Positions 7,670 through 16,106 are shown, counted from the first letter of the stretch. The stretch: 22,649 bases of DNA from DASXYU01 sp036502295 (GCA_036502295.1 DASXYU010000111.1:1-22649), one strand, 5' to 3'. Numbers and translations: made by a program. Notes: generated by a model from the sequence alone, not told the origin.

Positions 7670-8593
7670 ATGAAACTGTCGTTGGCCTTGCCGTTCGATC
7701 AGCGCACGCTACACCTGGAGCTGATCGAGCCCGAAGCTCTGATCGGCTTCGCAGCGGCGATCGAGAAGGGTGGCTTCGACGCGTGTTACGTCACCGACCA
7801 TCCGTTTCCGACGGCGGATTGGTTCCGTAGCGGCGGCCACCACACGCTCGAGCCACTGGTGGCGCTGTCGTTCATCGCCGCGGCCACGACGACGCTGAAA
7901 CTGCACACCAACTGCTATATCCCCGCGTATCGGCATCCGTTCGTCTCGGCGAAGTCCATCGCCACACTCGACCGTCTCTCGCGTGGCCGGTTGATCCTCG
8001 GAGTCGCCGTCGGTTACCTCGAGGAGGAGTTCGACGGTCTCGGCGCCTCCTTCGCCGACCGGGGGCACCTGCTCGACGAGGCGATCCGGCAGATGCGCCT
8101 GGCGTGGACCGGGGAGGAGATCAACGGCGAGGGAGAGGGCTATCGCACGAGCGGCAACGTGGTGCTGCCCACCCCGCACACCACGGCCGGACCGCCGATC
8201 TGGATCGGCGGAAACTCCAGGGCGGCGATCCGCCGTGCCGTCGAGTACGCCGACGGCTGGATGCCGTTCCCGGCCCCACGCGCCTTCGCTGACGCCGTGC
8301 GCACGCAGAACCTCACGGATCGCGACGGCCTCGCCGCCGAGATCCGCCACGTCCGCGAGTTGTGCGAACGTGCCGGGCGCGAGGCACCGTTGGACGTCTG
8401 CTTCACGCCTTTCAGCCACCCCGCGGGAAGGGACAAGTTCAACCCGGAGGCATTCATCGAGGAGGCCCTGGCGCTGCGAGAGATCGGCGTCACCTGGTTG
8501 TCGTTCCACGTTCCGGCGCCGAGCGTCGAGCAGTTCCACGATCACGTCGCGGAATTCGCCGAGACGGTCGTCCCGGTGTTGAAGGCGGGATAG
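7670..8593 (+). CDS. LLM-class F420-dependent oxidoreductase
   Basis: This is a luciferase-like TIM-barrel flavin/deazaflavin enzyme of 307 residues, predicted to use cofactor F420 for hydride transfer to or from a substrate carbonyl, alcohol or double bond. Landmarks are VTDHPF (41-46), LDRLSRGRLILGVAVGYLEEEFDGLG (100-125; residues 105-116 form the glycine-rich strand) and PIWIGGNS (176-183). These match the mycobacterial F420 subgroup, but FMN-dependent monooxygenases share the fold, so the cofactor is inferred. The ATG at 7670 has GGAG five bases upstream; the frame is open much further upstream but that part overlaps the opposite crotonase and is not coding. The gene stands alone, divergent from crotonase 1 and convergent with crotonase 2. 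It could catalyse an early ring oxidation or reduction. Confidence 0.92.
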   Translation: MKLSLALPFDQRTLHLELIEPEALIGFAAAIEKGGFDACYVTDHPFPTADWFRSGGHHTLEPLVALSFIAAATTTLKLHTNCYIPAYRHPFVSAKSIATLDRLSRGRLILGVAVGYLEEEFDGLGASFADRGHLLDEAIRQMRLAWTGEEINGEGEGYRTSGNVVLPTPHTTAGPPIWIGGNSRAAIRRAVEYADGWMPFPAPRAFADAVRTQNLTDRDGLAAEIRHVRELCERAGREAPLDVCFTPFSHPAGRDKFNPEAFIEEALALREIGVTWLSFHVPAPSVEQFHDHVAEFAETVVPVLKAG

Positions 8594-8634
8594 ACCGGCT
8601 TCTTGAACAGAGCGCGTCAGCCGACGAAGCCGGT
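8594..8634. terminator. Inverted repeat between convergent genes
   Basis: A perfect 9-bp inverted repeat, ACCGGCTTC (8594-8602) and GAAGCCGGT (8626-8634), encloses a 23-base loop. It begins directly after the stop of the F420-type oxidoreductase and ends seven bases before the stop of crotonase 2. It could terminate both convergent transcripts. The loop is long and there is no U-tract, so confidence is moderate. Confidence 0.45.
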
Positions 8635-8641
8635 GCTCCTA

Positions 8642-9442
8642 CTAGGTGCCGCTGAAGCTCGGACGGCGTCCCTCCACGAACGAGGCCATGCCTTCGACAC
8701 GGTCGTTGGTGGTGGAGAGCATGGCGGTTGCGGCCTGCTCCTCGGCGAAGGCGGTGGCCATGTCGCTGACGAGCGATCGGCGGTACAGCCGCTTGGCCTG
8801 GCCGAAGCTGCGGGTCGGACCGACTGCGAGCCTCTTGGCCAATTCCCACGCTGTGGGTTCGACCTCCGCGGCGGGGACGAGGCGGTTGACGGCGCCCCAG
8901 CGCTCCAGCTGTGTGGAGGAGACGGCGTCGCCGAGCAGGGCGATCTCGTTGAGGACGTGGAAGGGCAGGATCCGCGGCAGGAAGAACGGGTCGCCAGCGT
9001 GCGGCGCCATGCCACGCCGTCCGAAGACATGGATCCAGCGCGCTGTGTCGGACGCGACGACGAGGTCGGCGAGCAGCGCCAGCATCCAGCCGATGCCGGC
9101 GACGGTGCCCTGTACGGCGCTGATGACGGGCGTTTCGATCTCCCAGAGCTGCTGAAAGAGCTGCTGGAAGGGCACGAGCGCGCGGCGGAAGTCGAGGGCG
9201 TTCTCGGGCGTCGCGATGTCCGGTCCGCGCAGGTCGGCGCCGGTGCAGAACGCCTTCTCATCGCCGGAGATGACGATGCAGCGCACTGCCGGGTCGGTGT
9301 CCGCGGCCGTGAGGGCCTCACTCAGCGCGATGCGCGTGTCGGTATCGATCGCATTGCCGGCATCCGGACGTGCGATGGCGATCCAGCGAACGCCATCGAC
9401 GGTCTCGATGCGGAGGTTGGTGGTGGAAACGGTCTGCGTCAT
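8642..9442 (-). CDS. Enoyl-CoA hydratase/isomerase family protein (crotonase 2)
   Basis: This second crotonase-fold protein has 266 residues and only family-level similarity to crotonase 1. The oxyanion-hole motifs are AFCTGAD at 64-70 and SAVQGTVAGIG at 108-118. By my alignment, Glu166 (LNEIALLG) sits at the Glu164 position of rat crotonase, while the Glu144 position is Phe140. One acid is thus kept and the other lost, as in several isomerase-type members. It probably hydrates or isomerises an unsaturated acyl-CoA of the pathway. The ATG at 9442 has a rather distant GAGGTG about 13 bases upstream. It is divergent from the MFE-2-like SDR gene at 9556 and shares its promoter region and motif copy 2. 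It ends against the F420-type oxidoreductase with an inverted repeat between them. Confidence 0.92.
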   Translation of the reverse strand: MTQTVSTTNLRIETVDGVRWIAIARPDAGNAIDTDTRIALSEALTAADTDPAVRCIVISGDEKAFCTGADLRGPDIATPENALDFRRALVPFQQLFQQLWEIETPVISAVQGTVAGIGWMLALLADLVVASDTARWIHVFGRRGMAPHAGDPFFLPRILPFHVLNEIALLGDAVSSTQLERWGAVNRLVPAAEVEPTAWELAKRLAVGPTRSFGQAKRLYRRSLVSDMATAFAEEQAATAMLSTTNDRVEGMASFVEGRRPSFSGT

Positions 9443-9512
9443 TTCGGTCCGTGCACCTCAATCATCTCGGGACGGGGCACCATAATCCCCTCTGTTGAAG
9501 ACCTGCTAATTT

Positions 9513-9531
9513 CTATAAAATATACATGACA
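9513..9531. promoter_or_regulatory. Recurring 19-bp AT-rich motif, copy 2
   Basis: The site CTATAAAATATACATGACA lies in the 113-base gap between divergent crotonase 2 (start 9442) and the MFE-2-like SDR (start 9556), ten bases upstream of the SDR ribosome-binding site. Its core TATA-AAA-TATA is a perfect inverted repeat around three bases. It matches copy 1 over ATA-AATATACA apart from one base. Confidence 0.6.
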
Positions 9532-9555
9532 AAGAACGATCGAGAGGATGAAAAC

Positions 9556-10473
9556 ATGGGCATGCTGGACGGCAAGGTGGCCATCGTGACGGGTGCCGGC
9601 CACGGCATCGGTCGGGCACATGCTCTCGAACTCGCCAAGCACGGTGCCTACGTCGTCGTCAACGACCTCGGCGGCAACGCGCGCGGCGAGGGCGAAGGAC
9701 GAGACGCCGATAACACGGTGGATGTGATCACCGCGCGAGGCGGAACCGCGATCGCGAACTACGGCGACGTCAGCGACTTCGAGGCCGCCCGCGCGATGAT
9801 CCAGCAGGCGGTCGACACCTGGGGTCACCTCGACGTCCTCGTGAACAACGCCGGAATCGTTCGTGACTCCGCGATCTGGAACATGTCCGTCGACGACTTC
9901 GACAAGGTCATGCGGGTGCACGTACGGGGCACCTGGTGCACTTCGCACCACGCCGCCGTCTATTGGCGCAACCGTTCCAAGGCGGGCGAGCAGGTAACCG
10001 GACGCATCATCAACACGACCTCCGGTGCCGGCCTCACCGGCAACTTCGGCCAGTCGAACTATGCGACGGCGAAGGCCGCCATCGTCGGCCTCACCCAGAC
10101 CCTGGCGATCGAGCTCGGCGCCTACGGCGTCACGGCGAATGCGGTCGGCCCGGGCGGCGCGACCCGCATCACGGCGAGCATGCCCGGCGCGCCTGCCGTC
10201 TTCGAAGCCGACGAGGTACCCGATGACGAGTGGCGTCCGATGGACCCGGGCAATAGTTCCCCCGTGGTGGCCTGGCTCGCCAGCGACCAGTCCGCCCTGG
10301 TGACCGGTCAGGTCATCCGCGCCATCCACGACAACATCATCTGGATGCACGGCTGGCGCGAGGCCGCGACGATCTCGGCCGGCGAAAAGAAGTGGGACGC
10401 CACCAAGCTGCACGGCCAGCTGGCGACCCATGTCTTCGGCACCGGCAACGGTCCCATGGTGTGGCGCAAGTAG
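9556..10473 (+). CDS. SDR family oxidoreductase, MFE-2 3-hydroxyacyl-CoA dehydrogenase-like (SDR 2)
   Basis: This 305-residue SDR resembles the (3R)-hydroxyacyl-CoA dehydrogenase domain of peroxisomal multifunctional enzyme 2 (HSD17B4/Fox2). Shared marks are GAGHGIG (13-19), the VVVNDLGGNARGEGEGRDAD stretch (33-52) typical of that group, NNAG (97-100) and MRVHVRGTW with His where most SDRs have the tetrad Asn. The catalytic S156, Y169 and K173 (YATAK) are present. It probably oxidises a 3-hydroxyacyl-CoA to the 3-keto form just before thiolysis. The ATG at 9556 is preferred over the in-frame ATG at 9526 because GAGAGGA lies seven bases upstream of it, and because the earlier ATG falls inside the AT-rich motif. 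The gene stands alone and ends before a strong 20-bp hairpin. Confidence 0.93.
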   Translation: MGMLDGKVAIVTGAGHGIGRAHALELAKHGAYVVVNDLGGNARGEGEGRDADNTVDVITARGGTAIANYGDVSDFEAARAMIQQAVDTWGHLDVLVNNAGIVRDSAIWNMSVDDFDKVMRVHVRGTWCTSHHAAVYWRNRSKAGEQVTGRIINTTSGAGLTGNFGQSNYATAKAAIVGLTQTLAIELGAYGVTANAVGPGGATRITASMPGAPAVFEADEVPDDEWRPMDPGNSSPVVAWLASDQSALVTGQVIRAIHDNIIWMHGWREAATISAGEKKWDATKLHGQLATHVFGTGNGPMVWRK

Positions 10474-10486
10474 CGCATCACGCGCA

Positions 10487-10535
10487 ACGTGAAAGAGGCC
10501 CCGTCCTGGTCGTTCGGACGGGGCCTCTTTCACGT
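10487..10535. terminator. Perfect 20-bp hairpin, probably a bidirectional terminator
   Basis: The arms at 10487-10506 and 10516-10535 pair perfectly over 20 bp around a nine-base loop. The left arm reads ACGTGAAAGAGGCCCCGTCC. It lies in the 73-base gap between the convergent SDR 2 (stop 10473) and CoA-transferase (stop 10547) genes. The GAAAGAGG/CCTCTTTC portion gives a short pyrimidine run in either direction but no classic U-tract follows, as is common in actinobacteria. Confidence 0.8.
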
Positions 10536-10546
10536 GCCGGGGGAGG

Positions 10547-11716
10547 TCACACGGGATCGGTGAGGTTCGCCAGCCACTGCTTGCGAATCACTTCTGTGTC
10601 GTGCCCGGCGGGAGTGGCGGCGTGCGCTACGCGACCGGGGGTCTTGCTCATCGACGGGATCGGTGACGGCAGGAATCGCTGCTCTCCGCCGTCGCCGAGG
10701 GCGTAGAGGCTCTGGCGTTCGCGGATGTGCTTGTTGTTGACGATGGCTTCCAGGTCCTGGACCTGACTGCAGGGGATCCGGGCGTCACGCATGGCCGTGA
10801 GGACATGCGTGACCGGGTGCTGCTGGATCCACGACTCGACCAGCTGATCGAGATCGCCGGCGTGCCGTGCCCGCGCCGCTGAGGAGCCGAACCTCTCCAG
10901 GTCTCCGGGAGAGTCTGCACCGATCAACGGCAGCAGGCGCGCCACCTGCTGATCGGTCGGCCCTGAAACCACGACCCACTCGCCGTCTGCGGTGTGGTAG
11001 GTCCTCCTGGGTGTGGTTCCGTCGATGAGCCCGCCGTTGCGCATCGGTGGCGGGGTGCCGGGCACCCAGCCCGCCAGGGAGGAACCGAGTAGCGCCAGTA
11101 TCGGCTCGTACATGCTGATGTCGACGAACTGACCGTCCCCGCCACGGGCGTCACGCCAGTAGCACGCAGCGAGCGTGCCGATGATTCCGGACAACGAGGC
11201 GAGGAAGTCGCCGACAGGCAGCGACGTGAGCAGCGGTCCCGTCTCGGCGAGGCCGTTGAGGTTGGTGAAGCCGCCGAACGCCTCGCCGATCGAGCCGTTG
11301 CCCACCACGCCGGCCAGCGGTCCCGAAGCGCCGTAGGTGGAGACGGAGACGTAGACGACCCGCGGGTTGCGCTTGCGTACCTGCTCGTAGGAGACCCCCC
11401 AACGCTTGAGGATCCGCAGGGGCTGATTCACCAGGATGCAGTCGGCGATGTCGGCGAGCGCAGCCAGCTCCGCGAGACCCGCCTCGCTCTTGAAATCGAT
11501 GGAGAACGAGCGCTTGTTGCGGGCGGTCAGCAGCCACGTGTCGGGGGAAAGCCGACGTAGCGGGTCACCGTGCGGCGGCTCGACCTTGACGACGTCCGCG
11601 CCGAAGTCACCCAGCGCGGCCCCGATCGCGGGTGCGGCATAGAGGGTCGCGAGTTCAAGCACTCGCAAACCCTCAAGAGCCGCCGGCGCGGGATTGAAGC
11701 TGTTGGGCGGGGTCAC
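10547..11716 (-). CDS. CaiB/BaiF (class III) CoA-transferase
   Basis: This 389-residue enzyme should move CoA from an acyl-CoA donor to a free carboxylate, activating a pathway acid without ATP. It begins with LEGLRVLELATLYAAPAIGAALGDFGADVVKVEPP (14-48, seen in parts), the family's N-terminal Rossmann signature. NKRSFSIDF (67-75) follows. The catalytic Asp is Asp170 (LPVGDFLAS). The C-terminal RIPCSQVQDLEAIVNN region is also typical. The start is a GTG with AGAGGA five bases upstream. Its length is normal for the family. The AT-rich motif copy 3 lies 36-54 bases upstream, and the acyl-CoA synthetase gene on the same strand ends 72 bases upstream, so this gene probably has its own promoter. 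The donor and acceptor acids are unknown. Confidence 0.94.
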   Translation of the reverse strand: MTPPNSFNPAPAALEGLRVLELATLYAAPAIGAALGDFGADVVKVEPPHGDPLRRLSPDTWLLTARNKRSFSIDFKSEAGLAELAALADIADCILVNQPLRILKRWGVSYEQVRKRNPRVVYVSVSTYGASGPLAGVVGNGSIGEAFGGFTNLNGLAETGPLLTSLPVGDFLASLSGIIGTLAACYWRDARGGDGQFVDISMYEPILALLGSSLAGWVPGTPPPMRNGGLIDGTTPRRTYHTADGEWVVVSGPTDQQVARLLPLIGADSPGDLERFGSSAARARHAGDLDQLVESWIQQHPVTHVLTAMRDARIPCSQVQDLEAIVNNKHIRERQSLYALGDGGEQRFLPSPIPSMSKTPGRVAHAATPAGHDTEVIRKQWLANLTDPV

Positions 11717-11751
11717 CTTCGTCCTCTGTTTCGCAATGTCGCAGGGGTAAT

Positions 11752-11770
11752 GGATACTATATATATTATT
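11752..11770. promoter_or_regulatory. Recurring 19-bp AT-rich motif, copy 3
   Basis: The site GGATACTATATATATTATT lies between the CoA-transferase start (11716) and the end of the acyl-CoA synthetase gene (11789). It is the only copy not between divergent genes. It matches copy 1 at 13 of 19 positions and shares the GATA-N3-TATA core. Confidence 0.6.
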
Positions 11771-11788
11771 GGGGTTCGGGCAACAGAG

Positions 11789-13969
11789 TCATTCGGCAGA
11801 GTTGATCTGACGCCCGATGATGAGCGCGTCCACCGCGACCGCGCCTAGCCCCGCAGGGCGCAGCAGCACCGGATTGATGTCGAGTTCGCAGATGTGGTCG
11901 CCGATGCCGACGACACAGCGCTGCAGGGCCATGACGGCATCGAGGAGCGCGTCGATATCGGCTGGCGGCTTTCCCCGGAAGCCGGTGAGGAGCCGGTATG
12001 CCTTGAGCTTCTCGACGGCACGTTGCGCCGTCTTCCTCGTGAACGGCGGCACCAGGAAGGAGACGTCCTCGTAGATCTCGGTGAGGACGCCGCCGAAGCC
12101 GACCGTGATGACGGGTCCGAACGGATGCTGGTGCGTGACACCGAGGAGGATCTCGGCCACGGCGTCCTGGACGCATTCCTGGACGAGCAGGCCGTCGATG
12201 CGGACGCCGGTCAGCGTGGCGGCCTTCGCGAGGAGACGCCGCGCCGAGTCCTCGACCTCGGCGCTGTCGCGCAGTGGGAACTCGACGAGGCCGAGATCGG
12301 ACTTGTGCGCGACATCGGCGGAGAGAACCTTCAACACCACCGGCCCGCCGAAGGACGAAGCGATCCCTACGGCCTCCTCGACGGAGGTGGCGGTCGCCTC
12401 GAGCGCGATCGGTACGCCATAGGCGGCCAGCAGTCGCTTGGCGTCGTACTCGTTGAGGGTAGTTCCCCGCGCCGGCACAAGGGAGTCGATGGCTGCCGCC
12501 TCTGTACTCGTATGCGCTACGGCGACGCCCGCGAATGGGCTCTCGTACTCGGCGACGAACCTCGTGTGGTTGAGCAGTTCGCGCATGCCCCGCACCGCGC
12601 CGACAAAGGAGTGGAACAACGGCACACCAGCCTCGCAGAGCGCGCGGTGGCTCTCGTCGCGGATGGGCGAGGTCCACGCCACGACGATCGGCTTGGCGCA
12701 GCCCTTGCGATACATGTCCACGATGTCGCGGGCCAGGCCGTCGCTCATGCCGGGGAAGACGCCGGTGATCGGCACGAAGAGGATCGAGGTGTTGGGATCC
12801 TCGACCATCAGCTCGAGGATGCGGCGTCCTTCGGGGCGTGAGGCGAAGGTGCCGCCGGTGTCGACCGGGTTCGTCCTGCGGAGGAAGGACGGCAGGATCG
12901 TGCCGAGTTCCTCGATGGTGTGGTCGGTGAGCCGGTGGATCGGGACACCGGCGACCCCGCAGAGGTCCGCCACGTGCGAGGCGGTCCCGCCGGAGAGGGC
13001 GTAGATGGCGACGCCGCCGTCGGTGGAGGGGCGTGGGGCGTGGCAGAACAGGCCGGAGATCTCGATCAGTTCGTCCATGTCGTCGATGCGGATTACGCCG
13101 TACTGGTCGAAGACTGCATCGTGCACGCCGTCCGGGCCGGTGAGGTGTCCGGTGTGTGCCTGGGCCATCGATCGCCCGTAGTCGCTGCGCCCCACCTTGA
13201 CACAGACGATCGGAACGCCCCGGCGAGCGGCGGTATCCGCAGCGAGCTGCAGGGTGCGACCGTCCTTGAAGCCCTCCACGAAGGCAGCGATGCACCCGGT
13301 CTCGCCGTTCGTGGCGAAGTAGTGGAGGAAGTCGGCGAACTCGATGTCGACCTCGTTGCCCAGCGTTGCCCATCGGCGGATCGGGATGCCCAGCTCCTGG
13401 CCCTGGCTGATGGGGCGCCCCTGATAACCGGACTGGGTGATGATGACCAGCGGCTTGCCCACCAGATCGGTTCGCCACGGCTCGAAGAAGTTGAGGTTCG
13501 TGTTGGGCCCGATCACCCTGACGTTGCGCGCGGAGAGTTCGTGCATGCGCTGGATCGCCTCTTGCGCCGCCGGCGTGTCACCCAGCTCGTCGAAGCCCGC
13601 GGCGAAGACGACGGCGAACCCGACGCCCTTCTGTACACACTCCTCGAGGACGGGCAGCGGCTCGCGGACGAGCAGCACGGCGACGTCGACGTCGCCGGGG
13701 ACGTCCAGCACGCTGCGATAGGCGGGCACGCCGAGGATCGCGTCCTTACTCGGGTGGATCGGGTGTACCGCCGCACCGCGCTTGGTGAGGCGCTCGTACA
13801 CCTGCTGCCACTGCGCCCGTTGCTGGGTGCCCTCCGTTTCGGAGGCGCCGACGACAGCGATGACCTTGGGCTCGAAGAGGCGCTGCCAGCCGATCTCGCG
13901 GAGTGCGAGTGCGCGACCGCTCTGGTCGCGGGGAAGCTCGGCGGTGAGCTGGAGGTCGGTAGCGGTCAC
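11789..13969 (-). CDS. ADP-forming acyl-CoA synthetase (fused alpha-beta acetate-CoA ligase family)
   Basis: This single 726-residue chain couples ATP hydrolysis to ADP and phosphate with formation of an acyl-CoA. The domain order is CoA-binding Rossmann domain (about 30-160), two succinyl-CoA-ligase-like flavodoxin domains (about 165-310 and 318-470) and an ATP-grasp domain (about 495-720). The phosphorylated His is His272 in AHTGHLTGPDG. The ATP-grasp part shows NEYDAKRLLAAYGVP (506-520), PVVLKV and His555 in HKSD, and it ends with ELDINPVLLRP. All expected active-site landmarks are present. The GTG start overlaps the stop of the small acyl-CoA dehydrogenase as GTGA, with AGGA eight bases upstream. 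It is the last gene of a three-gene operon. Being in one operon with the dehydrogenase pair suggests it makes their substrate. Confidence 0.94.
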   Translation of the reverse strand: MTATDLQLTAELPRDQSGRALALREIGWQRLFEPKVIAVVGASETEGTQQRAQWQQVYERLTKRGAAVHPIHPSKDAILGVPAYRSVLDVPGDVDVAVLLVREPLPVLEECVQKGVGFAVVFAAGFDELGDTPAAQEAIQRMHELSARNVRVIGPNTNLNFFEPWRTDLVGKPLVIITQSGYQGRPISQGQELGIPIRRWATLGNEVDIEFADFLHYFATNGETGCIAAFVEGFKDGRTLQLAADTAARRGVPIVCVKVGRSDYGRSMAQAHTGHLTGPDGVHDAVFDQYGVIRIDDMDELIEISGLFCHAPRPSTDGGVAIYALSGGTASHVADLCGVAGVPIHRLTDHTIEELGTILPSFLRRTNPVDTGGTFASRPEGRRILELMVEDPNTSILFVPITGVFPGMSDGLARDIVDMYRKGCAKPIVVAWTSPIRDESHRALCEAGVPLFHSFVGAVRGMRELLNHTRFVAEYESPFAGVAVAHTSTEAAAIDSLVPARGTTLNEYDAKRLLAAYGVPIALEATATSVEEAVGIASSFGGPVVLKVLSADVAHKSDLGLVEFPLRDSAEVEDSARRLLAKAATLTGVRIDGLLVQECVQDAVAEILLGVTHQHPFGPVITVGFGGVLTEIYEDVSFLVPPFTRKTAQRAVEKLKAYRLLTGFRGKPPADIDALLDAVMALQRCVVGIGDHICELDINPVLLRPAGLGAVAVDALIIGRQINSAE

Positions 13970-14937
13970 GTAGTGGTCCTGTTCTCGGGGGCGAGTTGAT
14001 CGGCGATGGTGCGGAGCGCGGCTTCGGGGTTGCCGTGGCGGTCCTGCGAGGCCCAGGCGCGCTTGAGGTAAAGGTGTGCGTCCATCTCCCAGGTGAAGCC
14101 CATTCCGCCCATCACCTGAATGCAGGTTTTCGCGTTGTCGACCGCGGCCGTATAAGAGAGGTAGCGCGCAGCGGCGACCGCACGTTGGACTTCGTTCGCG
14201 TCGAGGCTCTCGGCGAGCCTTACCGCGGCGGCGTACATGGCCGCCTCTGCGACCTGGGCGCGGGCGTAGGCATCGGCGAGCATGTGCTTCACCGCCTGGA
14301 AGGAACCGATCGGCCGGTTGAACTGCTCACGTCCCTGGGCGAATTCGACGCCGAGTTCGACGGTGCGTCCGGCTATACCGACGAGGCTCGCCGAGGTGAG
14401 GACGTTGCCAACCGTGTGCAGGTGCTCGGCCGCGGCGGCGTCGGCCACGGGCGAGCCTTCTGGCAGGCTCGCAACTGAGTAGAGGCGGCTCGTCGGATCG
14501 AGGGCGGCGACTTCGACGGAATCGAGCCGCCGGGGCTCGACCGTGGTGATGCCGCTCGCGTCGGAGATGAAGAGCAGGTCTGCGTCCTCGAGATGCTCGA
14601 CGAGCAACGGCTGCATGCAGCGTTGCACCCAGGTGGCCGTGTCGACCTCGACCAGCGATCTGGCGAGGACGGTCGCGAGGATCGGGCCGGGCGCCACCGT
14701 CCTGCCGAGTTCGTGAAAGACGACCGCGGCCTCGATCGGCGTTGCTCCCGTGCCGCCATCAGCCTCGCTCCTGAGCAGGTTCAGAATTCCGAGCTGCTCG
14801 AGTCCGTCCCACAGTTTGCGGTCGAAGCCGCCCGGAGCCCCGAACGCGCGGACGGCGTCGGAGGTGCACTTGTCGGCGCAGAACTCACGAACCGCCTCGC
14901 GCAGCAGGCGCTCCGAGGAGTCGAGGTCGAAATCCAC
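13966..14937 (-). CDS. Acyl-CoA dehydrogenase family protein, small (non-catalytic) subunit
   Basis: This 323-residue acyl-CoA dehydrogenase homologue is about 60 residues shorter than usual. The C-terminal FAD-contact motifs are kept: GREQFNRPIGSFQAVKHML (202-220) and QVMGGMGFTWEMDAHLYLKRA (begins near 274). The middle domain lacks the EPDAGSD-type flavin motif, and there is no catalytic Glu in the region that holds it in the partner. This pattern fits one half of an alpha2beta2 heterotetramer, as in the FadE28-FadE29 (ChsE1-ChsE2) enzyme of cholesterol side-chain degradation. It starts with GTG, two bases after the stop of the large subunit, with GAAGGG upstream. Its stop overlaps the acyl-CoA synthetase start. 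The large subunit at 14940-16106 is the natural partner. Confidence 0.92.
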   Translation of the reverse strand: MDFDLDSSERLLREAVREFCADKCTSDAVRAFGAPGGFDRKLWDGLEQLGILNLLRSEADGGTGATPIEAAVVFHELGRTVAPGPILATVLARSLVEVDTATWVQRCMQPLLVEHLEDADLLFISDASGITTVEPRRLDSVEVAALDPTSRLYSVASLPEGSPVADAAAAEHLHTVGNVLTSASLVGIAGRTVELGVEFAQGREQFNRPIGSFQAVKHMLADAYARAQVAEAAMYAAAVRLAESLDANEVQRAVAAARYLSYTAAVDNAKTCIQVMGGMGFTWEMDAHLYLKRAWASQDRHGNPEAALRTIADQLAPENRTTT

Positions 14938-14939
14938 AA

Positions 14940-16106
14940 TCAGCCCTTCGGCAGGCCGAGGACCTTCTCGGCAAGAATGTTGCGTTGGATCTGGGTGGTG
15001 CCGCCGCCGATGCTGATGCCCAGCGCGTGCAGGGAGTGCTGCATCTGTCGTCCCGACGGCAGACCGCCGACGTCCTCGGTGCTAAGGGCGGCCGGGCCGA
15101 GGATCGTCACCGCGAGTTCGCCCAGCTTCTGGACGGTTGAGGAGTAGGCGAGCTTGAAGGCCGACCCACCTGCGACCGGAATCTGTCCGCGACCGGCCTG
15201 GGCGACGTTGCGCTTCGTCAGTGCCCAGAGGCCGTCGAGTTCTGCCGTCACCTCGGCGAGTTCGTGGCGCATGACTGTGGCAGCCGGCCCGGGGGAGCCG
15301 AGCACGCTGTAGAGCTCGGTGGCTATCTCCATCGTCTGCAGCAGCTCGCCGACGAAGGCCGTCCCGCGCTCGAAGCTGAAGGTCACCATCGCGACGCGCC
15401 AGCCGTCATTCTCCGCACCGACCACGTTCTCGACCGGGATCCGGACGTCCTCCAGGACGAGTTCGGCGAAGTCGGTGACGCCCAGCAGGGTCTTCAACGG
15501 ACGGATCTCGATACCCGGTGAGTCCATCGGCATGATGAGCCAGCTGATGCCACGGTGCTTGGGCGCATCGCGGTCGGTGCGGACGAGCAGCTCGCAGTAC
15601 TCCGCCGCCTCGGCTCGGGACGTCCAGATCTTTCGCCCCGAGACCACGTAGCTGTCACCGTCTCGTTGCGCGTAGGTGCGTAGCGAGGCGAGGTCGCTGC
15701 CGGCGTCCGGCTCTGAGAAACCCTGGCACCACACCTCGTCTCCGCAGAGGATCCGCGGCAGGTGCGTCTCCCGCTGCTCGACGCTCCCCTCGGCGATGAG
15801 GGTCGGCCCGGCGTGGAGGAGGCCGACAAAATTTACGCCGACGTCGGGGGCGTGTGCCTGGGCGAGTTCCTGCAGGAAGATGAGGTGTTCGGTCGGTGTC
15901 GAGCCCCGCCCGCCGTATTCGACCGGCCAGTCCAGGCCGGCGTATCCGGCGTCGTGGAGCTTTCGTTGCCACCGAGTGTCGTAGGCACGACGTGCGATCC
16001 AGTCGTTCTCCGGAGGCGGTGGTGGTAGTTGAGCAACCTCGCGACCAAGCCAGCCGCGCAGCTCGTCGCGAAACTGCCGCTCCGGCGCGGTGAGGTTCAA
16101 GTGCAT
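14940..16106 (-). CDS. Acyl-CoA dehydrogenase, large catalytic subunit
   Basis: This 388-residue FAD enzyme introduces an alpha-beta double bond into an acyl-CoA. Landmarks are CQGFSEPDAGSDLASLRT (127-144, flavin contact), GRKIWTS (157-163) and FSFERGTAF (243-251) with Glu246 as the probable catalytic base, as in FadE29-type enzymes. The C-terminal segment has GGGTTQIQRNILAEKVLGLP, typical of the family. The protein is full length, but the immediately following small homologue suggests that the two form an alpha2beta2 enzyme with half the usual number of active sites. The ATG at 16106 has a perfect AGGAGG (16116-16121) nine bases upstream, the best ribosome-binding site in the window. It is the first gene of the operon and is divergent from the isochorismatase-like gene, with motif copy 4 between them. 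Confidence 0.95.
   Translation of the reverse strand: MHLNLTAPERQFRDELRGWLGREVAQLPPPPPENDWIARRAYDTRWQRKLHDAGYAGLDWPVEYGGRGSTPTEHLIFLQELAQAHAPDVGVNFVGLLHAGPTLIAEGSVEQRETHLPRILCGDEVWCQGFSEPDAGSDLASLRTYAQRDGDSYVVSGRKIWTSRAEAAEYCELLVRTDRDAPKHRGISWLIMPMDSPGIEIRPLKTLLGVTDFAELVLEDVRIPVENVVGAENDGWRVAMVTFSFERGTAFVGELLQTMEIATELYSVLGSPGPAATVMRHELAEVTAELDGLWALTKRNVAQAGRGQIPVAGGSAFKLAYSSTVQKLGELAVTILGPAALSTEDVGGLPSGRQMQHSLHALGISIGGGTTQIQRNILAEKVLGLPKG

Noticed and set aside
9439..9465. Eight-codon mini-frame (MIEVHGPK) overlapping the crotonase 2 start as ATGA, a possible leader peptide
   Set aside because: It has no convincing ribosome-binding site and no attenuator-like hairpin; a chance frame is the simpler explanation.
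9439..10533. Minus-strand open frame of 364 codons opposite SDR 2
   Set aside because: It crosses the terminator hairpin and the promoter region and has no family motif.
11894..13999. Long open frames opposite the acyl-CoA synthetase gene (for example 11894-12841 and 12920-13999 on the plus strand)
   Set aside because: They mirror the codon pattern of the real gene in GC-rich DNA, have no recognisable domains and conflict with a complete enzyme on the other strand.
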